Source of the DNA: Rudanella paleaurantiibacter
Lineage (GTDB): Bacteria; Bacteroidota; Bacteroidia; Cytophagales; Spirosomataceae
Assembly: GCF_009184635.1 (NCBI RefSeq)
Contig: NZ_WELI01000014.1
Span: forward strand, 1-64,000
DNA: 64,000 bases
Direction of reading: 5' to 3'
In this document: piece after piece, positions 8,253 through 17,900 of the stretch
Layout of the letters: the number at the start of each line of letters is the position of its first letter
Position numbering within the stretch: position 1 is the stretch's first letter
Notes under the pieces: model-generated
Seen by the model: the letters and a program-made list of their open reading frames with translations, nothing else
The model's database searches: none
What the model was told of the DNA's origin: nothing
Position numbers and translations under genes: made by a program

Positions 8253-9023
8253 ATGCAGATAAGGAATATACTACAGGCTTTTGAGCCAAGCAGTCTGGTA
8301 CAGCGTTCGGATATGCTTGTAGCACTTCAGCAAGCATATCCGAATGCGGCAACTTCCACCCTTGACTGGTATATCCATACGTTGCATGAAACCGGTCAAT
8401 TAATCAGGCGGGGCCGAGGGCGATACGAAGTTGCTGGGCAGTCTCAGGCTCAAAAGCGGTTTGTTCCTTCTCTACCTAATGAACTGACCAGACTGGGTAA
8501 GTCATTGGGTGAGCAGTTCCCCCTGCTGACCACCTGTTTGTGGTCGACGGCCGCTGTACACAGCTTTACGGTGCAACAGCCTTTTGTGACATACTGGCTG
8601 GTTGAGACGGAGCGTGATGCGGTGGATACCGTGCTGGATGCCATTCTGCGCAGGCAGCGAGGTGGTACGCTACAAAAGGCACCTACCCTCAGAACGGAAG
8701 ATATAAGACTGGCGCAACGTTACAACACGGATTCGTCTGTTTGTCTGCTGGTCAAGCCGCTCATTAGTGAAGCTCCACTTCAGCAGGACAGTAATGGCCT
8801 CATCGTGCCGACCGCCGAGAAGATCCTGGTTGATCTGGTTGCGGACCGCAAGATATTCGACCTGTTTGCCGAGGAGCTTCCTAATATGTACACGGAGTTC
8901 AATAGTCGGTTTGCCTTGAATCTGGACCGGCTTCGACGGTATGCCCGCCGTCGGCATCAGCTACCGAACATAGAAAACTACCTGCAACCTTTTTTCAACC
9001 TTCAATCCACCCAATCCGCTTGA
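8253..9023 (+). CDS. Winged-helix AbiEi-like (DUF6577-type) regulator
   Basis: About 256 residues. The N-terminal 70 form a winged-helix-like domain (R-S-D-M-L-V-A-L-Q-Q-A-Y, then T-L-D-W-Y-I-H-T-L, then G-R-G-R-Y-E-V). The rest is an alpha/beta domain like AbiEi-type proteins, with P-F-V-T-Y-W-L-V-E-T-E and L-I-V-P-T-A-E-K-I-L-V-D-L. I choose ATG 8253 over TTG 8226 because the TTG lies upstream of the palindrome. The gene overlaps the SNF2 helicase by four bases (TTGA), so the two are translationally coupled. The likely role is repressor of the operon or a toxin-antitoxin-like partner. No AbiEii nucleotidyltransferase is adjacent, which argues for a regulatory role. Confidence 0.6.
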   Translation: MQIRNILQAFEPSSLVQRSDMLVALQQAYPNAATSTLDWYIHTLHETGQLIRRGRGRYEVAGQSQAQKRFVPSLPNELTRLGKSLGEQFPLLTTCLWSTAAVHSFTVQQPFVTYWLVETERDAVDTVLDAILRRQRGGTLQKAPTLRTEDIRLAQRYNTDSSVCLLVKPLISEAPLQQDSNGLIVPTAEKILVDLVADRKIFDLFAEELPNMYTEFNSRFALNLDRLRRYARRRHQLPNIENYLQPFFNLQSTQSA

Positions 9024-11902
9024 CAACGTTCTCTATTGGCTCCCGAATCAGTGTTCGGGGCGAAGATTTCCTCATTACCAGCGTTAAAGCATCCGGTACC
9101 CATTACCTGCTCGATGCCGAAGGGATAAGCGAACTGGTACGCGGACAAACCTTTTGTTTCGATACCGCTCTCGATACCGATGTGGCTGAGCTAAATCCCG
9201 CCCACACTACACTCCGACCTGACCGCGAGGGCGGTTACCGCCTGACCCGCCTGTTCCTCGAAACAGCGCTTCGGCAGGCAAGTCAGACATCCGACCGAAT
9301 TACCCTCGCCCATAAAGCCGCCTTTAACCTGTCCGATTACCAACTGGAGCCAACTCTCAAGGCGCTGCGACTCCCCCGGCCCCGGCTACTTATTGCCGAT
9401 GGCGTAGGCCTGGGCAAAACCATTGAGGCCGGTATTCTGCTCACCGAACTCATCCGGCGCGGGCGTGGTCAGCGCATCATGGTACTGGCGCTAAAATCCG
9501 TATTGGGGCAGTTTCAGCAGGAACTTTGGCACCGATTTTCCATTCCGCTCGTACGGCTCGACTCCGACGGCCTAGCCCGTATACGGGCCGATCTACCCCT
9601 GAACAAAAATCCGTTCGATTACTACGACAAAACCATTATCTCGATTGATACCCTCAAGGATAACGCCCGGTTTCGGTATTTCGTGGAGCGGTCGCGCTGG
9701 GATATTATCGTAATTGACGAGTGCCATACCGTCACCAATCAGGGAAGTTTACGGGGCGAACTGGCCCAGCGGTTGGCCAATCAGTGCGAATCACTGGTAT
9801 TGCTGTCAGCCACACCCCACAATGGTAAGCCTGAGAGTTTTGCCAACCTGATCCGGCTTATCGAACCTACCGCTATTCCGCGTTCGGGGCAGTATGGAAA
9901 GGCCGACGTGGAGCCTTACTATGTCCGGCGGTTCAAGCACCATATTCAGGATGCCGGGGTGCGGGCCAATTTTCAGGAACGGGAAGTAGTTCGGCTGGGG
10001 ACGCAGTTGTACCCGGAGGAAGTATCGTTTCTGGAGAAACAGCAACAGCTCAAAATTCAGGCGCTGCACGATGATTCGCGTACCGATAAACTCTTTGCCA
10101 TTGGGCTGTTTAAGGCTTACCTATCATCACCCAGTGCGGCCAAAGAAACCATTACCAACCGCTTGGCTAAACTAAAGGGAGGAGCCAAACCCAGGGCTGA
10201 AGCCGTGGCCGAGCTAGAAGAGCTGTTGAGCGATCTGGACGAGCTGATCGACCAGCAACGTGATGCGCGGTTCGACCGGCTAGTGGCGCTTCTGAAAAGC
10301 ATGAACTGGCGGGGCAAACAGGCCGACAACCGGCTTGTAATCTTTGCCGAGCGCATCGATACGCTAAAATACCTGCAACAGCGGCTTACCCAGCTTTTCG
10401 GGCTGGACGAAACCCGCGTTACGCTCTTTAGCGGCAGTTTATCAGATGTAGAGCAGCAAGCTGTAGTCGAAGATTTTGGTAAGAAAGACTCCCCTATACG
10501 GCTGTTGCTGGCCTCTGATGCCGGCTCGCAGGGGGTAAATCTCCATTATTTCTGCCACCAGATGATCAACTACGACATTCCGTGGTCGCTCATCACGCTT
10601 GAACAGCGCAACGGCCGGATCGACCGATACGGGCAAACCCTGCCGCCATTCATTTACTACCTGGTGGCCGAGGTGGCCGGGCAGCAACCCACTGACCCGA
10701 ACGCGCCCAAAAGCGGCCTTCGTACCGACCTGACCATTATCGACAACCTGACCCGCAAGGAAGAGGAAGTCTACCGCACGCTGGGCGATGTGGGCTCAGT
10801 GATGAAGCTGTACGATGCCCGGCAGGAGGAAAAAGTAATCGAAAACGCCTTGCTCCATACCGACACGGCCGTTTTTGAGCATATCGAAGAGGCCGTGGCC
10901 GACATTGAGCTGGATTTCAGCAGTTTGTTTGCCGACGAAGACGACACCACCCCGGCCCTCAGCGCAGCATCGGCTTCGGAGCCCGCTCTGCTGCAGACAA
11001 CGAGCTTTTACCCTTCGGACAGTGCCTTCTACCGAGAACTAACCGAACAGCTCGTGAGCGTGGGACAACTGAAGCCATCGGAAGCTACCTGGGTCGATAG
11101 CACCTACCTGGAACTGACCAATACCCCCGATCTGAACCGGCTGCTCTACGATCTGCCGCCCGAAGCCAAACCCGACGTGACCGACTGCTACCGGCTCACT
11201 ACCGACCGGCAACTGGTGCAGCAAAGCATCACCGAGTCACGCAACCGGCGGGGCGAGTGGGCCAGGTTTCAGCCCATGTTTGATGGGCATCCGGTGATCC
11301 GCTACCTGCTCAACAAGCTGGCGGTCAGCGTAGACAAGGCTCAGGCCCTGGTGGCCCGGCTTCGTCAGCTACCCGCTCAATCGGCTTCGTACGTGCTGCA
11401 TGGGCAGGTCTCAAACCAGTTGGGGCAACCGGTGCTATCGGAGTTTTTTGTAGTCACGCTTACCTATCTCGACGGGGCTCTGCGCGAACGGCCCGAACCC
11501 CTGTCGACCTTTATGACCCGCTACCGGCTGGCGGATAAACTCTATACCGAGCTCATGCCTGATGAGCATATTACCCACCTGCAAAGCCTGTTGCCCGATG
11601 CCATCGGTTTTGGCCAGGAATTATACATGCAGCAGCAACAACAGCAGGAAGCCTTACGACGCGAAGGACAGCTTGCCCTTTACCAGCAACACCTGGACCG
11701 CTGGCGGGCCGATGCCACCCAACAACTTCAGCTTCAGTTTGGCGATACGGCGGCCTCAGGGTTCCGGAAGGTACAGCGCGACCGAAACGAGCGGGAGATC
11801 ACGACCATCCTCGATCAGTCGGGGCAGTATTACCGCGATTTGAGTTCGCTTAAAAACGACTCGTATCTACGCGTTCTGGCCGTTTTTTACAATCCTGAAT
11901 AA
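9020..11902 (+). CDS. SNF2-family helicase, DrmD-like
   Basis: A 960-residue SF2/SNF2 ATPase. Motif I is D-G-V-G-L-G-K-T near residues 127-134, motif II D-E-C-H near 233-236, motif III S-A-T-P-H-N-G near 263-269. The C-terminal RecA lobe has S-D-A-G-S-Q-G-V-N-L and Q-R-N-G-R-I-D-R-Y-G-Q near 490-535. About 350 residues without known motifs follow. The layout is that of RapA/HepA-like helicases used in class 1 DISARM (DrmD) and Dpd (DpdE). It probably translocates on double-stranded DNA. The start is TTG at 9020, overlapping the previous stop. The PglX-like methylase downstream supports a DISARM-type role. Confidence 0.85.
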   Translation: MTTFSIGSRISVRGEDFLITSVKASGTHYLLDAEGISELVRGQTFCFDTALDTDVAELNPAHTTLRPDREGGYRLTRLFLETALRQASQTSDRITLAHKAAFNLSDYQLEPTLKALRLPRPRLLIADGVGLGKTIEAGILLTELIRRGRGQRIMVLALKSVLGQFQQELWHRFSIPLVRLDSDGLARIRADLPLNKNPFDYYDKTIISIDTLKDNARFRYFVERSRWDIIVIDECHTVTNQGSLRGELAQRLANQCESLVLLSATPHNGKPESFANLIRLIEPTAIPRSGQYGKADVEPYYVRRFKHHIQDAGVRANFQEREVVRLGTQLYPEEVSFLEKQQQLKIQALHDDSRTDKLFAIGLFKAYLSSPSAAKETITNRLAKLKGGAKPRAEAVAELEELLSDLDELIDQQRDARFDRLVALLKSMNWRGKQADNRLVIFAERIDTLKYLQQRLTQLFGLDETRVTLFSGSLSDVEQQAVVEDFGKKDSPIRLLLASDAGSQGVNLHYFCHQMINYDIPWSLITLEQRNGRIDRYGQTLPPFIYYLVAEVAGQQPTDPNAPKSGLRTDLTIIDNLTRKEEEVYRTLGDVGSVMKLYDARQEEKVIENALLHTDTAVFEHIEEAVADIELDFSSLFADEDDTTPALSAASASEPALLQTTSFYPSDSAFYRELTEQLVSVGQLKPSEATWVDSTYLELTNTPDLNRLLYDLPPEAKPDVTDCYRLTTDRQLVQQSITESRNRRGEWARFQPMFDGHPVIRYLLNKLAVSVDKAQALVARLRQLPAQSASYVLHGQVSNQLGQPVLSEFFVVTLTYLDGALRERPEPLSTFMTRYRLADKLYTELMPDEHITHLQSLLPDAIGFGQELYMQQQQQQEALRREGQLALYQQHLDRWRADATQQLQLQFGDTAASGFRKVQRDRNEREITTILDQSGQYYRDLSSLKNDSYLRVLAVFYNPE

Positions 11903-11912
11903 TTTGTAGACA

Positions 11913-13751
11913 ATGGATATTCAACCCGACAAACAAAGTATTGACAAAGTTTTCGCTGGTACACCATTTTATATTGATTTCTACCAAAGGCAATATAAAT
12001 GGACGAATGTACCAGTGGAAAGGCTATTGAATGATATTTTCTATCAATTCAATAAGAGCTATAAAGAGCACTCTGGAAGTAGCTTACCACCAAAACAGTT
12101 AGTGACTAAATACAATTGGTATTATTTGAATACTTATGTCACTAATGCAATCGATGACAAAACGTATATCGTTGATGGTCAACAACGGTTGACGACTCTG
12201 ACCCTTATCCTGATTAAGTTAAAGCATAAAGCCGTTTTCTCAATACACCTTCAGGAGTGGATTAAAGGGAAAATTCTCGGGTATTCGGGCAGTGGTATAC
12301 AATTCTGGATGAATCATGAAGCTCATTTAACAACTCTTGAAGATCTTTATGAAGGTAAGCCTGCAAAAGAAATTGCAATTGACTCAGGGATTACCGCCCG
12401 GAACATGGTTTCTAATTATGAAACCATCAGTAAGTTTCTTGATAAAGAATTAACTTCTGATAAACGCACTGAAACTTTCATTCATTACTTTCTTCAGCGC
12501 TTAGTACTTATCAATTTACATGTAGAACAGACTGATGTGCCCATGGTTTTTGAAGTCATTAATGACCGTGGTGTACGTCTTAAACCATATGAAATTCTTA
12601 AGGGTAAGCTTTTGGGACAAGTCAGCAAAGAAGAGTTAGATTCTCTGCAACTGAATGAGCTTTGGGACAATCAGGTTAATGCAATTAATGCCTTTAAAGA
12701 TGATGAAATTGACCAATTTTTTATCTACTATCTAAAGGCAAAACTTGCTGATACAACCGCGCAAGGAAAGACGTTTGACAACGACTATCACAGAGCAATG
12801 TTCACTCCGGAAGTGAATGAGGTGCTACAACTTGATCACAATCCCCAGCGGGTAACTGATTTTCTTCTTCATGATTTTCGATACTTCACCAATCTTTACA
12901 TCACACTTTGGAAATGGCGTAAAGAAGAATCTCCGCAACAGCCATTTGTCTACTTCAATGGGCTGACTGATATGGACAGTCAATTACTACTTATTCTGTC
13001 CGCTTGTAAACTAGATGACCCTGACGAAATAACAAAAGTAAAAGAGGTATCCTATCACGTTGACCGCCTTTTTTGCCTCCTGCAACTACAGCGAGGCTAT
13101 GATAGCAATGCATTTAACCGAGCTATATACGACATCAGTAAAGCTATACGGGATAACGGCGTCGAGAGCATAAGAACAGCTTTTGACGACGTACTTAAGA
13201 AGTTGCTACAAAATGTCAAAAGTTCTGCAAATGGCGAGGTACTTACGTATGGGGCGTTTAAAGAAACTGGAATCGAATTAGAAAAGCGCTTCAAACGCTA
13301 CTTCTTCGCAAGAATCGAGCGATTTATAAGCGAAAACACGCAACAGAATATGAAGCAGTCCATTAATGATCTCGTAACTAAAACGGGGTCAGTTAATGGC
13401 TTTCACATCGAACATATTCTTGCCGAAAATGATGAAAATCGCCAGCTTTTCGGTAATGATCCTGATTTATTTGAACGTGAGCGGAATCGATTAGGTGGGC
13501 TTCTATTATTGAAGGGAAAAGACAATCAATCGAGTAACAATGAGTCGTACTCTCAAAAGCTGAAAAGCTATGCGAATACGCTTTACTGGAATGAAACGCT
13601 CAGGGAAGACTCCTATAAATCGAAGAAAGACTTTGACAAGATGATGGATACGTTTAACCTTCATTTTGAGCCATTCAACAAGTTTGGGCCAGAGGAGTTG
13701 GAAAAGCGCCACCGACTACTTTTCGAAATGATTGCAGTCATCTGGAAATAA
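11913..13751 (+). CDS. DUF262/DUF1524 protein, GmrSD-like modification-dependent nuclease
   Basis: A 612-residue fusion. The N-terminal DUF262 domain (ParB/Srx fold) shows F-Y-Q-R-Q-Y-K-W near residue 22 and I-V-D-G-Q-Q-R-L-T-T near 88-97. The C-terminal DUF1524 domain is a His-Me/HNH nuclease with H-I-E-H-I near 496 and R-N-R-L-G-G-L-L-L-L then N-N-E-S-Y-S-Q-K-L near 523-545. GmrSD, BrxU and SspE share this build and cut modified or phosphorothioated phage DNA. It is clearly more AT-rich than both flanking genes although the gaps are only 10 and 17 bases, a sign of cassette insertion into the operon. The exact target is unknown. Confidence 0.85.
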   Translation: MDIQPDKQSIDKVFAGTPFYIDFYQRQYKWTNVPVERLLNDIFYQFNKSYKEHSGSSLPPKQLVTKYNWYYLNTYVTNAIDDKTYIVDGQQRLTTLTLILIKLKHKAVFSIHLQEWIKGKILGYSGSGIQFWMNHEAHLTTLEDLYEGKPAKEIAIDSGITARNMVSNYETISKFLDKELTSDKRTETFIHYFLQRLVLINLHVEQTDVPMVFEVINDRGVRLKPYEILKGKLLGQVSKEELDSLQLNELWDNQVNAINAFKDDEIDQFFIYYLKAKLADTTAQGKTFDNDYHRAMFTPEVNEVLQLDHNPQRVTDFLLHDFRYFTNLYITLWKWRKEESPQQPFVYFNGLTDMDSQLLLILSACKLDDPDEITKVKEVSYHVDRLFCLLQLQRGYDSNAFNRAIYDISKAIRDNGVESIRTAFDDVLKKLLQNVKSSANGEVLTYGAFKETGIELEKRFKRYFFARIERFISENTQQNMKQSINDLVTKTGSVNGFHIEHILAENDENRQLFGNDPDLFERERNRLGGLLLLKGKDNQSSNNESYSQKLKSYANTLYWNETLREDSYKSKKDFDKMMDTFNLHFEPFNKFGPEELEKRHRLLFEMIAVIWK

Positions 13752-13768
13752 CCCAACACCTTTTTACC

Positions 13769-14896
13769 ATGCAATTCGACACCCTTATCCACAACCTTGA
13801 AAGCCTGCACCAACAACTCAGTGTACAGGCGGCCCGGCAGGCTGATCAGCTGATGACCCTTCGGAACTGGCTCTTTGGGCTGTACATCGTTGAGTTTGAG
13901 CAAAACGGCGAAGACCGGGCAGCTTATGGGCAGCAACTTCTGAAACGCTTGTCAGCCGAACTGAAACAGCGTGGAATAAAAGGAATGGCCGACCGGACCC
14001 TACGGCAATATCGTCAGTTCTATTTAACGTATCCAGAGATTTGGCAGTCAGTGATTGCCAAATTACAATTAGCTAACAAAGAGCTTATTAAGAAACTACC
14101 CCAACCAAAAACAGGTATCCGGGCAGCGGAGGAGGGGGTGCCACCACTCGATGTTCAGTTACTTTTGGATAAGCTGACGTACACGCACTTTGCCGAACTC
14201 CTACGCGTGGAAGACCCGCTTCGTCGTAGATTCTATGAAGTGGAGGCCCTGAAAAATAACTGGACGGTACGCGAACTGGCCCGGGCCACAACCACCCTGC
14301 TTGCCGAACGAACCGGCCTTTCGACCGATAAAGCCGCCGTAATTGGCCGAATAAAGGAAGACAAGCCAGCAGGGCTATCCGATCTGATACGGAATCCGTA
14401 TTTGCTGGAGTTTCTGGGGCTGGAAGAACGGCCGGAATACTCAGAAAATGAACTGGAAACAGCGATCATCACTCACCTACAGGATTTCCTGCTGGAACTG
14501 GGTCGGGGATTCTGCTTTGAGGCTCGTCAAAAACGAATCAGTTTCGACAATCGCCACTACCGGATCGACCTGGTTTTTTACCATCGCATCTTGCGTTGCC
14601 ACGTCCTGATCGACCTGAAAATCGGCCGTTTCGACCATGCCGATGCCGGGCAGATGAACGTGTATCTGAACTACTACAAGGCCAACGAAATGATAGAAGG
14701 CGATAACCCGCCCGTGGGCATCATTCTGTGTGCCGATAAAGACGAAACGCTGGTGGAATATGCGACCAGCGGCCTGAGCAACGATTTGTTTGTATCAACA
14801 TACATGGCCCAACTCCCCAACCGGGAGCAACTCCTGAACTTTATCCGGCGCGAAACCGGCCATCTACCCAACCCATCAGACCCCACCATCCACTAA
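13769..14896 (+). CDS. DUF1016 (YhcG-type) PD-(D/E)XK nuclease
   Basis: A 375-residue protein of the DUF1016 family. The N-terminal helical domain has the family pattern L-R-N-W-L-F-G-L-Y-I-V-E-F, Y-G-Q-Q-L-L and L-R-Q-Y-R-Q-F-Y. The C-terminal YhcG domain carries a PD-(D/E)XK core: Y-R-I-D-L-V-F-Y-H near residue 264 and L-I-D-L-K-I-G near 279-285. Family members accompany restriction and other defence loci; a nuclease role is likely. It ends five bases before the methyltransferase gene, so the two are probably translated together. Confidence 0.85.
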   Translation: MQFDTLIHNLESLHQQLSVQAARQADQLMTLRNWLFGLYIVEFEQNGEDRAAYGQQLLKRLSAELKQRGIKGMADRTLRQYRQFYLTYPEIWQSVIAKLQLANKELIKKLPQPKTGIRAAEEGVPPLDVQLLLDKLTYTHFAELLRVEDPLRRRFYEVEALKNNWTVRELARATTTLLAERTGLSTDKAAVIGRIKEDKPAGLSDLIRNPYLLEFLGLEERPEYSENELETAIITHLQDFLLELGRGFCFEARQKRISFDNRHYRIDLVFYHRILRCHVLIDLKIGRFDHADAGQMNVYLNYYKANEMIEGDNPPVGIILCADKDETLVEYATSGLSNDLFVSTYMAQLPNREQLLNFIRRETGHLPNPSDPTIH

Positions 14897-14901
14897 ACGG
14901 T

Positions 14902-17900
14902 ATGCTGAAATCCATACAGAACACCGGCGAGTTTTTCGCTTCCAACTATTTCGACGATGAGTTTGCCCGTAAAGTCCTGCAAAAATCGGGGTACGAGGCT
15001 GAGGCTCTAAAACCGGTTCAGGACAAGCTGGCTGGCCTCAAAAACCGTTATTTTGCCTTTAAAGATGCCTACCTCAGCGGTTCCATGCGGGCCAAAGACC
15101 GCATCACCGAAACCCACCGCTTTCATGGGTACCTGCTCGATGCGCTAGGCTATCCCGGTGCCCGGCCCGACTATACCGATCTCTTTCACCTCTCCGAAAC
15201 CGAGGTTTTGCCGGTGCGCCATACCCTGCGCCGAACCGACGGCCGACCGGCCCTGATGATTCTGGAAATGCAGGCCCTGATCCGCGACGGCGATAATGAA
15301 CCGCCCGGCCTGTTTGAACAACGCTACAACACCGAGGACGACGCGGACCCAGCACCCGCTCAACGTTTCCACCGCTCGCAGTGGGACAACGTGTTTCAGG
15401 TGCCCGAAGGGCTTAAACTATCGCCTAGCATTATCAACGAGGCCATTTCGACCTTGTTTCTGCTCGAAACCGACCGGCGGCCGCCTTATATTCTGCTGTT
15501 GGCCGGTAATGTGGTGTACCTGTTCGAAGGCGAAAAATGGTTTAGGGGTGCCTACCTGACCTTCGACTTGGAAGAACTCTTTGCGGAAGCCGCTCGCGAC
15601 CGAACCCTCTACGGCCTGTTCTGGTGCCTGGTGGGTAAGGACGCCCTCGCTCCGGATAGCCACCAATCCGCTGGCCGGCTTCTGCTCGATCAGCTCGACG
15701 AAGACAGCCACCGCTCGGCCTATGAAGTAACCAAAGACCTCCGCGAAGGCATTGTGGCCGCCGTAGAAGGCCTTGCCAATGAAGCCGTCTGGTACTGGGC
15801 AAACAACCCAGCTCCCGGTACTGCCCCCGACGATGCGACCGAGGTCGATGCCCGGCAACTCAAAGACGAATGCCTGACGCTGGTGTACCGGCTGCTGTTT
15901 CTGTTCTACGCCGAGTCCCGGCCCGAGTTGAACATTCTGCCCACCGACGACCCCGTGTATGCCAAAGGCTACTCGCTCGAACGGCTGCGCGATCTGGAAC
16001 TGGTGCCCCTCACCTCCGATTCGAGCCGAAACGGGTATTTCTTCGACGATTCGCTACGGCAACTCTTCCGGCTGCTCCGGCAGGGCTATAAACCCGCCGA
16101 CCCCGAACGCTCGTTTGGGGTGCGCCCGCTCGACTCGCCCCTGTTCGATGAAAACCGGCTCACGCTGCTGAAATCGGTGCGGATTCGGAATGTGGTCTGG
16201 CAGGAAATCATCGGGCGGCTGTCGCTATCCCGCCGGAGTGCCGGACCACGCGGCAATGCGGCTAAAGGGAAAGGGAAGGGAAAGGTTCCATCCAGTCGGG
16301 GGCCATCCAGCCGGGGCCGTATCAGCTATGCCAATCTGGGTATTAACCAGTTGGGTAGCGTGTACGAAAGCCTGCTGGCTTACCGGGGCTTTTTTGCCGA
16401 CGAAGACCATATTCTGGTAAAGAACCCCTCATCGCCCGATGCCGACGCGGAGGTGGTGCCCCGCCGACGGCGCGACGATTTCAAAGACAACGAAATCGTG
16501 CGTGAACGAACTGAGTCGGGCGAAGAAACCCACCGGGAGCTGATTATCCCGAAAGGGCGGTTTCTGTACCGGCTCAGCGGGCGCGACCGGCAGCAGTCGG
16601 CGAGTTATTACACGCCGGAGGTACTTACGCAGGCCACCGTGCGCTATACACTCAAACCCATTCTGGAACGGTTGGGTAAGGACCGAATCCACGGCGGCCT
16701 CTCAGCCACCGACCTGCTAAACCTGAATATTCTGGAACCGGCCATGGGCGCGGCCGCTTTTCATAATGAGGTGATTAACCAACTGGCCGAAGCCTACCTG
16801 CAACACCGGCAGCAGGAGCTGAAAACCAAAATTGCCCCCAACGACTACCGCGAGCAGCTACAGCGCGTAAAGGCCCACCTCGCCACCAACCACGTGTATG
16901 GGGTTGACCTGAACCCCACGGCCGTGGAACTGGGCAAGCTCTCGCTCTGGCTCAACGTGATTCACCGCGACATGCCCCCGCCTTTTTTTGGCTACCGCCT
17001 GGGGGTGGGCAATGCCGTGGTGGGCGCGGGCCTGAAAACCTACGCCTACGCCGACGTTAAGCTGACCTACACCAACAAGACCCGCACCAAATGGGAACCG
17101 CGCGAGTGGTGGACCAAAGCCCCCAAACCCCTCAACTGGAAACCCAAAAGCAAAGCCTTTGCCGTAAACCGGCGCGACGACGAGATTTACCATTTCCTGC
17201 TCCCCGACAAAAACATGGTGCCCTCCGCGGGCATCAAAGCCCTCTGGGAAGCTACGGACCCCGGAGACTTGTTCGCTCAGCAACAGGCCGAAAACCGCAA
17301 AACGGCTTTTGCCAACTGGAAAAAAGAGTTTTTCAAGCCCATTGATGCCGAGGAATACCGGCAGCTACAGCGCATTTGCCAGAAAATAGACGAACTGCTC
17401 ACCCAGCACTACCGCTTTCAGCGACGGGTGGCCGACGAAACCCGGCAGGATGAGCCTTTCTTTGGCTTTGAACCCAAAGGGCAGCTTATTCTGGATTATG
17501 CCGAGCGCGAACGAATGGCCGAAAACCGCCAACGCACCAACGCGCCCTACTTTATCCTGCGCTCCATTATGGACTATTGGTGCGCACTCTGGTTCTGGGA
17601 TGTGCGGCAGGCCGACCAACTCCCTTCCCGCCGTCAGTGGTATGCCGATGTAGCCAACCTCCTGAAGCTGGATATGGACGAGGAACGGCGAAATGGTGGA
17701 AAGCCCGAAAGGGCCAACAGCCCTGGCGTAGCCCTAGAGGCTACCCAACTGGATATGTTTGCCCCAACCGGAACGCCGGACCGCGTCGTGCAAACCCGGC
17801 TTGATTTCACCACTACCCTTGAAAAAAGAGGAGGGGACGGTGGTGGGGTAAACACCTACCGCCAGGCCGACGAGCAACTCGCCGTAGAAGAAGCGATTGT

